Below are positions 1 to 6,091 of a stretch of DNA of 8,915 nucleotides, in pieces (the stretch's first letter is position 1; each line of letters starts with the position of its first letter). The translations under genes were made by a program, and so were the position numbers. The notes under the pieces are model-generated. The model had not been told where the DNA came from and searched no databases. It worked only from the letters and a program-made list of their open reading frames with translations. The stretch comes from Bacteroidales bacterium. Lineage in GTDB: Bacteria; Bacteroidota; Bacteroidia; Bacteroidales; UBA3663. The DNA lies in NCBI GenBank assembly GCA_030526445.1, contig JAUNCV010000081.1:1-8915 (forward strand). The letters are read 5' to 3'.

Positions 1-1
1 G

Positions 2-661
2 GTAACGGGTTTTTTTTCGGCCGACGAAGAGCCTGTCATTGCCATTGACCCGGAAGCCGAACTTGAGAGCCTGGACTACTATTCGGGCGACTATAAGCAC
101 CGACAGTTCCCCTGTGGCGAGATAAACAAAAAGCGCCACGTGAACCTGAACAAGGACTTTGGCTATATCAATGATGTGCACCTTTCGGCCGCACATCGTC
201 TGGGCATTACGCCGGTGCAGAGCCGCATGAAGCTTGACCTGTATAAGCACAAACTGGTGCATTTGGTCGAGACACGCTACTATAAACTTGACCCCATGAC
301 GCAATCGGTGCCCTATCTGGTGCCCGATGCCGCCGACTTCCTCACCGCTTTGGGACAGCGATGGCAGCAGTATCATGGCACGCACAGCCGTTTTATTGTA
401 ACCAGCTGCACGCGTACCGAGGAGGATGTGGCCAGACTGCGTAGGGTGAATGTCAACGCATCGGCCGATTCGCCCCACCGCTATGGCACGACCATGGATA
501 TAACTTATGTGCGATTTGACCGTCGAGGCAAGACCTGGGACGGTAAACTGAAAGAGGATCTGGCCCGCGCCTTATATGATTTGCAAGCGGCAGGTCACTG
601 CTATGTGAAATACGAGTATAAACAGTCATGTTTCCATATCACCGTTCGCCCGAGGCGATGA
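2..661 (+). CDS. DUF5715 family protein, possible M15/LAS-like zinc peptidase (5' end outside window)
   Basis: The frame is open from the first base of the window, so the true start lies upstream; 219 residues are visible, ending at TGA 659-661. A GTG at 140 is only an internal codon in an open frame. The sequence resembles DUF5715, a Bacteroidetes family of unknown function (recognised from memory). A stretch reading IVTSCTRT is followed by SPHRYGTTMD (positions 470-499) and, near the C-terminus, CFHI (629-640). This matches the SxHxxGxAxD plus late His arrangement of M15/LAS metallopeptidases such as VanY and DUF882 enzymes, which cut peptidoglycan peptides. His159, Asp166 and His212, counted from the first visible codon, would be the zinc ligands. 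Peptidase activity is inference. Any signal peptide would be in the missing part. It overlaps the next gene by 4 nt and is probably translationally coupled to it. Confidence 0.75.
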   Translation, partial: VTGFFSADEEPVIAIDPEAELESLDYYSGDYKHRQFPCGEINKKRHVNLNKDFGYINDVHLSAAHRLGITPVQSRMKLDLYKHKLVHLVETRYYKLDPMTQSVPYLVPDAADFLTALGQRWQQYHGTHSRFIVTSCTRTEEDVARLRRVNVNASADSPHRYGTTMDITYVRFDRRGKTWDGKLKEDLARALYDLQAAGHCYVKYEYKQSCFHITVRPRR

Positions 662-2997
662 GTCTGCCCGCCTGGCAGATAGCCGACACTGTTAACACCA
701 AACTTTCTGAGACCCACGCTTTGGTCATTACTGCGCCTCCGGGTGCCGGTAAGTCAACGCTGCTTCCGCTCACGCTGCTCGAAGATCTTGAAAAGCGTGG
801 GAAGAAGGGGCGTATTCTTATGCTCGAACCCCGACGCATCGCTGCCCGACAGATTGCTGAACGCATGGCCAGCCTGATGCAAGAAGAGGTGGGAAAGACG
901 GTGGGATATCGTGTGCGCTTTGAAACAAAAGTGAGCAGAGAGACCCGAATAGAGGTGCTGACCGAGGGAATATTGACACGAATGCTGGTGGATGACCCCA
1001 CGCTGGATGGTGTTGATATGGTCATCTTTGATGAGTTTCATGAGCGAAGCCTGCATGCCGACTTAGCTTTGGCATTGACCCGCGAGACCCAGCAACTGCT
1101 GCGCGATGACCTGAAGATTGTCATCATGTCGGCCACCATCGATGCCTCGATGATTTGCCAGCACCTGAATGCTCCGCTTGTTGAGAGCGAGGGACGAATG
1201 TTCCCCGTGGATATTAACTATGTGGAAACAGAGGTGGTAGCGACGATACGCATGGCCATAGAAAAGCATGAGGGCGATATATTGGTATTTCTCCCAGGAG
1301 AAAAGGAGATAAATGATTGCTATACACGATTAGCCGCGGGCGGCAACGATGGGCCTACGGCCACGAAAGTTACGGTGCATCCTTTGTACTCAAGAATCTC
1401 GCTCGAAGAACAGCGCAAGGCGATTGCTCCGAGTGAGCCAGGACATCGCAAGGTTGTGTTGGCAACATCGATAGCAGAAACTTCGCTCACCATTGAGGGT
1501 GTACGTGTTGTGATAGACAGTGGATTGTGCAGAAAAATGTGCTTTGATGCGCAGTCTGGACTCAGCCATTTGCAGACCGTGCAGATCAGCATGGATATGG
1601 CCAATCAGCGTGCCGGACGAGCCGGACGTGTGGCTGCAGGAACATGCTACCGCTTGTGGAGCCTTGCCACACAGCACAGAATGCAGGAGCACAGAACGCC
1701 CGAGATACTGGAGGCAGACCTTGCCCCGTTGGCTTTGAGTGTGGCAGGTTTCGGAGAAAACCATCCGGAACGATTGTTGTGGCTCACGCCGCCGCCCGCC
1801 GCCCGTTTGGCTCAAGGCATAACATTGCTGAAACTGCTGGGCGCGCTAAATGAAGACCAGAGCATTACGCCCCATGGAAAAAAACTCTTCAGATTGCCTT
1901 ACCATCCGCGCATTGCACAGATGTATGCCATGGCCGAAGGAGAGGAGGAGCAGAAGATGGCCAAGAAACTGGCGCTGCAGATAGAGGAGGAGCGCTTTGG
2001 TGGAAACATCATTGACTACACCGCCGGTAAGCTGTTGGCTTATGCCTATCCGGAGCGCATTGGCCGAGCCATGCAAGAGGGTTCGGGCAGATACCGACTG
2101 GCGTGTGGCGATGAGGCATTTGTGGAACGCACCGAAGAACTCGCCTCTTTTGACTGGATTGTGGCTGCGCAGCTCAATGCCAGAATGAATGGAGCAGGAG
2201 GCAGCGGACGAATCTTTATGGCCGCTCCGCTTGAGGTGGAGTGCGTCACTGCCTTGATGCAGCAACGTAACAACCTGGCGTGGGACAGCAAGCAAGGCCG
2301 TGTTGTGGCACAGCAGGAGCGACGCATCGGACAGTTGCTGGTCGATTCAAAACCACTGCCGCTGAACCAGGAATTGCGCAGCGAAATGCAACAAGTGATT
2401 TGCCTGGCGGCCAAGAAAGAGGGAACCTCGATGCTGAACTTTGACGAACGTGTAGAGAATCTGCAGCAGCGTGTAGCGGCTGTGTCTGAGTGGCATCAGG
2501 AACTGGAATTGCCCGATCTCTCGACCGAAGCAGTGTTGCAGAAGGCAGAGGAATGGCTTCCTTTCTGGCTGGATAAAGCTACCACTGTGAGCGAGATGAA
2601 AAAGATAGATCTCTGCCAGGCATTGTGGGGATTGCTCAGCTATGAACAACAGCAGGAGGTGGAACGTATTGCCCCAACACACATTGTGGTTCCGACAGGA
2701 AGTCGCATACGTGTAGAGTATAGAAATGGGGCAGAGGCGCCAGTGTTGCGTGTCAGACTGCAGGAGTGTTTCGGACTTACCGACACACCGCGTGTGGATG
2801 ATGGCAACAGACCTGTGCTCATGGAATTGCTCTCGCCTGGATATAAGCCTGTGCAGCTCACGGCTGATTTGGCAAACTTCTGGCGAGAAACCTATTTTGA
2901 AGTGCGCAAAGAGTTGCGTCGTCGTTATCCGAAGCATGCTTGGCCCGACAATCCGCTCGAGGCTGAGGCTGTGCGTGGAGTGAAGAAAAAAGTATAA
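658..2997 (+). CDS. hrpB: ATP-dependent DExH-box helicase HrpB
   Basis: Cytosolic superfamily 2 DEAH/DExH helicase of the HrpB type, 779 residues from ATG 658, close to the roughly 810 of E. coli HrpB. Visible motifs: Walker A GAGKST at 29-34, DEFH at 125-128, SAT at 158-160, motif V ATSIAETSLT at 269-278, and motif VI QRAGRAGR at 317-324. The end carries the HrpB-specific C-terminal signature, SPGYKPVQ from 726 and YPKHAWPDNP from 757, which separates it from HrpA. The family is widely conserved, but its RNA substrate and cellular role are poorly defined. An in-frame ATG at 628 would add ten residues and lengthen the overlap with the upstream gene; I prefer 658 because it gives the usual ATGA stop/start overlap, a GAGG lies just before it, and the protein then begins MSLPAW like relatives. 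Motifs are intact, so the enzyme should be active. Confidence 0.95.
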   Translation: MSLPAWQIADTVNTKLSETHALVITAPPGAGKSTLLPLTLLEDLEKRGKKGRILMLEPRRIAARQIAERMASLMQEEVGKTVGYRVRFETKVSRETRIEVLTEGILTRMLVDDPTLDGVDMVIFDEFHERSLHADLALALTRETQQLLRDDLKIVIMSATIDASMICQHLNAPLVESEGRMFPVDINYVETEVVATIRMAIEKHEGDILVFLPGEKEINDCYTRLAAGGNDGPTATKVTVHPLYSRISLEEQRKAIAPSEPGHRKVVLATSIAETSLTIEGVRVVIDSGLCRKMCFDAQSGLSHLQTVQISMDMANQRAGRAGRVAAGTCYRLWSLATQHRMQEHRTPEILEADLAPLALSVAGFGENHPERLLWLTPPPAARLAQGITLLKLLGALNEDQSITPHGKKLFRLPYHPRIAQMYAMAEGEEEQKMAKKLALQIEEERFGGNIIDYTAGKLLAYAYPERIGRAMQEGSGRYRLACGDEAFVERTEELASFDWIVAAQLNARMNGAGGSGRIFMAAPLEVECVTALMQQRNNLAWDSKQGRVVAQQERRIGQLLVDSKPLPLNQELRSEMQQVICLAAKKEGTSMLNFDERVENLQQRVAAVSEWHQELELPDLSTEAVLQKAEEWLPFWLDKATTVSEMKKIDLCQALWGLLSYEQQQEVERIAPTHIVVPTGSRIRVEYRNGAEAPVLRVRLQECFGLTDTPRVDDGNRPVLMELLSPGYKPVQLTADLANFWRETYFEVRKELRRRYPKHAWPDNPLEAEAVRGVKKKV

Positions 2998-3000
2998 ATC

Positions 3001-4050
3001 ATGGCGAAGAAAAAGAAGTCAACAAAAAGAAATACAGGAAAAAAGAAAGCGAAAAAGAGGATTGGGAAACGCTTGGGGCTTGCTTGCCTGATGCTGTGTG
3101 CCGCGGTGATCTATCTTTTTTCGAGTGGCGGCGGCAAGGCGCTGTTTTGGCCCAAGGAAGAGAGTGAGCCTGTGGAAGAGCCAGTAAAGCAACAATTAGC
3201 TTTTCAGTTGCCACAGGCTGCAAAGCCACAACCCACTAAGCCACAACCTACAAAGTCAGAACCTGCACCTGCATCGAAACCCGAGAAAAAAGCAGAAAAG
3301 AAACAGCAGCCTGTTGCCCCCAAAGAGACCACGAAGCAAGTAAAGAAAAACGCGACAAAGCGCTATGAGTTACCGGCTTATAGAGCATCGGAAAACTTTA
3401 TTGAGCACACCGGCTATGCGTTGCAATATAACCGCGAGACCCATAACCCAGACTGGGTGGCATGGGAATTGACTTATGGTGAGGCAAACGCCAACAATGT
3501 GAAGCGTGTGAACGACTTCAAGGGAGACCCAATGGTGCCACAGAAGCACAGGGTTGAGGCTTATCATTATAAGAAATCGGGTTATGACAGAGGTCATATG
3601 TGTCCGGCGGGAGATATGAAATGGTCGGCCAAGGCAATGTCTGACTGTTTTTATATGACCAATATGTGTCCGCAAAATACAGAACTCAACCAGCGTTGGT
3701 GGGAGCACTTGGAATCGGCCTGTCGCCGCTGGGCCAAACAGGATGGCGTGATTTATATCTGTTGCGGACCGATATATAAGGCCAACCGCAAGAAGAAAAC
3801 CTTCGGAACACAGAGTGTCAGGGTGCGTGTGCCAGATGGATTCTTTAAGGTTGTACTTTCGCTCAGAGAGGGCAAAGAGAAAGCCATAGGTTTCCTTTAT
3901 TCGAACGATGACAGCCGCCAGCCCATGAATGAGGCAGCTGTGCCGGTGGACAGTGTAGAGAAGGTGACCGGTTTTGATTTCTTCCCTCAACTGGATGACA
4001 AACTTGAGAGGCGACTGGAGGCAGAGTGTAACCTGAAACTTTGGAAATAA
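3001..4050 (+). CDS. Membrane-anchored DNA/RNA non-specific endonuclease (NUC family)
   Basis: A 349-residue ββα-metal endonuclease of the Serratia nuclease/EndA type, cutting DNA and RNA with a Mg-bound Asn and a general-base His. Residues 1-24 hold 14 Lys/Arg; 25-40 form one hydrophobic helix with no clear cleavage site, so by the positive-inside rule it is probably a signal anchor placing the rest in the periplasm. Residues 50-120 are a Pro/Lys/Gln/Glu-rich linker. The catalytic domain spans about 125-349: DRGH at 196-199 (base His199), PAGD at 202-205, Asn221, and LNQ with metal ligand Asn230. Glu238 lies eight residues after Asn230, as Glu127 follows Asn119 in the Serratia enzyme. All key residues are present. 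It starts 3 nt after the hrpB stop, suggesting coupled translation. Biological role is unknown: nutrient nucleic acid breakdown, DNA uptake or defence against foreign DNA are all possible. Confidence 0.9.
   Translation: MAKKKKSTKRNTGKKKAKKRIGKRLGLACLMLCAAVIYLFSSGGGKALFWPKEESEPVEEPVKQQLAFQLPQAAKPQPTKPQPTKSEPAPASKPEKKAEKKQQPVAPKETTKQVKKNATKRYELPAYRASENFIEHTGYALQYNRETHNPDWVAWELTYGEANANNVKRVNDFKGDPMVPQKHRVEAYHYKKSGYDRGHMCPAGDMKWSAKAMSDCFYMTNMCPQNTELNQRWWEHLESACRRWAKQDGVIYICCGPIYKANRKKKTFGTQSVRVRVPDGFFKVVLSLREGKEKAIGFLYSNDDSRQPMNEAAVPVDSVEKVTGFDFFPQLDDKLERRLEAECNLKLWK
3223..3267 (+). repeat. Three tandem 15-bp units encoding a KPQPT-type linker repeat
   Basis: Within the nuclease gene, three consecutive 15-bp units encode KPQPT, KPQPT and the diverged KSEPA. 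The first two differ at two silent third positions; the third has drifted further. They sit in the low-complexity linker between the membrane helix and the NUC domain. Such in-frame units can change linker length by slippage without breaking the protein. Confidence 0.75.
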
Positions 4051-4066
4051 AACGGCCGCGAGTTGT

Positions 4067-5968
4067 TTATAATCCGAAGGTTGTGGTGGTAACTACAAAG
4101 GTTGTTCGACGGTTGATCTGATCGGCCACTTGTTGCAAGTCACTGTCTAAGGTCTCGATAAAATCGTCGGTAAGTTCTTGTCCGACAGGGAATCCGTATT
4201 TTATAGCCAGCTTTTCATCGATGATGACAGGTTGGCTTTTTCCGTATCCGACGGGCGAAAGACGCGCAGCGTCAATGCCTTGACTGATGAGATAATGGCA
4301 CACACTTTCGGCTCGCTGCTGAGAGAGTGTGATGTTGTATTCCTGGCTGCCAATTCGGTCGGTGTGAGAGGCAAGTTCGATGGCACAGTAAGGATTGTCG
4401 GTGAGAAGCTGAACCAGTTCGTCGAGTGCAGGAAGTGATTCTGGACGAAGCTTCGCAGAATTATAGTCGTAGAAGATATCTTCGACCAAGACAGGAACGC
4501 CCACTGAAGTGAGATAGAAATCGACTTCGTAGTCAGCATCTTCCTCCTCCGGGTCGGACGTGAATTGCGCTTTTCGGTTGAGATATCCCTCTTTGCCACT
4601 CATGACCAGGTATTCGGTTGCAGGTTCAATATTCACCTCGTAGGTGCCGTCGGCTTTCGTGTAGCTCTTGTAATTCATTCCGTTTCGACCCACAACGCGA
4701 ACAATGGCCTGCGCTATGGGTTCTCCTTGTTCGTCGCACACGGTGCCAGCAATGCGTATAGAGATATCGGGCAAGAGGAAGGTGTAGATATTGTCGTATC
4801 CGCGATTGTTGCTGCGGTTTGAGCTGAACCAACCCTCTTGTTTGGCCGCTGTTTTTCGGCAGAAAGTCATGCCAAAGTCATCGGCCACCGAGTTGATGGG
4901 AGAGTGCAGATGTTCGCGGTGCCAGGTTCCCCATTCGTCTTCGCGGGCGGCATAGATATCGAGACCGCCGAGACAGTCGGCATGGCCATCGCTCGAAAAA
5001 TAGAGAATGCCATCGGGCGCAAAAGTAGGAAACATCTCATTGCCCGAGGTGTTTATTTCCTTGCCAAGATTCTCAGGAATACCGGGTTCACCGTTTGTGA
5101 GAGGGCAGCGCCAAATGTCGTTTCCGCCCAGTCCACCTCGCATATCGCTCACGAAATAGAGCCATTTCCCGTCGGGCGAAACGGCAGGATGAGCGTGTGT
5201 GGACAGTGTATCGGCAAAAATGGTGAGTAGTTTTCCTTTGCTCCAGGCGGCATCGGTTCGCTCGCTCACAAAAATCTGAGGCTTTGAGGCATAAGATGAA
5301 TTGTGGCTGGCACTTGTGTAGTACATTCTTTTGCCATCGGGTGAAAATGCGGGTGTTCCTTCGTCGGCTTCGGTATTTACTTCGCCCGCATCGACCGGTT
5401 TCTGCCATTTGCCTTGTTCGTCTTTGCGCGTTACCCAGATGTCAGAATATCGAGTGCCAGTGATGGGGCTCAGTTCTTTTCCGGTAACTTTGTCGTTCGA
5501 AGTAGAGTAGAAAAGCTCGTCGTCATTTTCGCCCCAGATGGCGGGCGAGAAATCGGCCCTTCGGCTATTGGTGATGGCGAATCGTTTTACCACATAGCGG
5601 CTTCCTTCGTTCCACTGTGCATCATCTTTGAGCATTCCGGCGCGCTGCATAGCCTTGGCAAGCTGCAGTTGCAAGGTTGGTTCCTGACAACCATATCGTT
5701 CGGCATTGCGGTAGGCTGCCACAGCCATTTGTGGCATCATCAGCTTGTCGTAGCAGTTGGCCAGGTGCCAAGAGATGAGAGCTCGCTGATCGCGTTCGGT
5801 GCGTGCATCGGTTTTTCGCAAAACCTTCTTGAAAGTCTGCGATGCCTGATGATAATTTCCCTGTTCCAGCTGCTCGATGGCCGTGGATAATTTGACCGTC
5901 TGGCAGGCGGTCAAGAGGAAGAGAACTGGCAGCAAGTGGCTGCACGAAGTGATAAATCGACGATTCAT
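4067..5968 (-). CDS. PorE-like outer-membrane lipoprotein: TPR, PD40 propeller, regulatory-like domain, OmpA C-terminal domain
   Basis: A 633-residue lipoprotein, start ATG at 5968-5966. The signal peptide ends in lipobox LTAC with Cys22. Domains in order: TPR-like helices about 30-112; a PD40/WD40-like propeller about 130-400 with SPDG at 209 and 264 and APDG at 317; a carboxypeptidase-regulatory-like β-sandwich about 402-488; and an OmpA-like peptidoglycan-binding domain about 494-625. In the last, Asp537 (HTD) and Arg552 (QRAES) are 15 apart, as in peptidoglycan-binding OmpA proteins. This is the layout of Porphyromonas gingivalis PorE, which helps link the type IX secretion machinery to peptidoglycan. 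Paralogues with the same layout exist, so a T9SS role is inferred. No acidic surface-export signal follows Cys22, fitting a periplasm-facing position. A further in-frame ATG upstream (6046) would put 26 residues before the signal peptide and is unlikely. Confidence 0.85.
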   Translation of the reverse strand: MNRRFITSCSHLLPVLFLLTACQTVKLSTAIEQLEQGNYHQASQTFKKVLRKTDARTERDQRALISWHLANCYDKLMMPQMAVAAYRNAERYGCQEPTLQLQLAKAMQRAGMLKDDAQWNEGSRYVVKRFAITNSRRADFSPAIWGENDDELFYSTSNDKVTGKELSPITGTRYSDIWVTRKDEQGKWQKPVDAGEVNTEADEGTPAFSPDGKRMYYTSASHNSSYASKPQIFVSERTDAAWSKGKLLTIFADTLSTHAHPAVSPDGKWLYFVSDMRGGLGGNDIWRCPLTNGEPGIPENLGKEINTSGNEMFPTFAPDGILYFSSDGHADCLGGLDIYAAREDEWGTWHREHLHSPINSVADDFGMTFCRKTAAKQEGWFSSNRSNNRGYDNIYTFLLPDISIRIAGTVCDEQGEPIAQAIVRVVGRNGMNYKSYTKADGTYEVNIEPATEYLVMSGKEGYLNRKAQFTSDPEEEDADYEVDFYLTSVGVPVLVEDIFYDYNSAKLRPESLPALDELVQLLTDNPYCAIELASHTDRIGSQEYNITLSQQRAESVCHYLISQGIDAARLSPVGYGKSQPVIIDEKLAIKYGFPVGQELTDDFIETLDSDLQQVADQINRRTTFVVTTTTFGL

Positions 5969-6091
5969 ATTAGAAATAACGTAGAAAAAGGAAAAAAATT
6001 GCATAGATTGTGATAAATATCGTATATTTTGATTATCTTTGCGCACACATCGTTTAAAAATAGTAATTCTAACACATTATTTGCATAACTA
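5969..6091. other. AT-rich divergent intergenic region
   Basis: This 123-nt region separates the minus-strand PorE-like gene from the plus-strand GH27 gene and must hold their promoters if each is transcribed separately. It is AT-rich with A and T tracts. I see one good Bacteroidetes-type -7 element on the plus strand (6034-6041) and none on the minus strand. No riboswitch, strong hairpin or purine-rich Shine-Dalgarno is evident ahead of the GH27 start; AT-rich leaders are usual in this phylum. Confidence 0.7.
6034..6041 (+). promoter_or_regulatory. Candidate Bacteroidetes -7 promoter element for the GH27-GH35 genes
   Basis: TATCTTTG is a perfect match to the TAnnTTTG -7 consensus of the Bacteroidetes primary sigma factor. 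It lies 50 nt before the GH27 ATG, predicting a leader of roughly 45 nt. The -33 TTTG partner is weak: ATTG at 6007-6010 is the nearest candidate, with a spacer slightly longer than usual, so an activator may assist. Confidence 0.5.

Noticed and set aside
628..657. Upstream in-frame ATG as the start of hrpB, adding ten residues (MFPYHRSPEA).
   Set aside because: It increases the overlap with the DUF5715 gene to 34 nt, has no supporting Shine-Dalgarno, and adds residues not expected in HrpB. ATG 658 gives a standard ATGA overlap with a nearby GAGG.
2347..2937. A 196-codon minus-strand open frame inside hrpB, and similar long antisense frames inside the nuclease (3370-3990) and GH27 (6752-7516) genes.
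   Set aside because: All are shadows of strongly supported coding regions and none shows recognisable domains or a start site context.
2986..3003. hrpB and the nuclease gene share a reading frame with only TAA ATC between the last helicase codon and the nuclease ATG, and an AAAAAAG heptamer lies just before the stop; a readthrough or frameshift fusion was considered.
   Set aside because: The heptamer is not in the phase needed for -1 slippage, frameshifting would leave the shared frame, and both proteins are complete families on their own. Close spacing with reinitiation explains the arrangement.
4051..4066. The CGGCCG palindrome between the convergent nuclease and PorE-like genes as a bidirectional terminator.
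   Set aside because: It is only a 6-bp self-complementary site with no loop and no following T tract, so it cannot form a terminator hairpin.
5969..6046. Longer N-terminus for the PorE-like protein starting at ATG 6046 on the minus strand.
   Set aside because: It would place 26 residues ahead of a normal lipoprotein signal peptide and use up most of the divergent promoter region.
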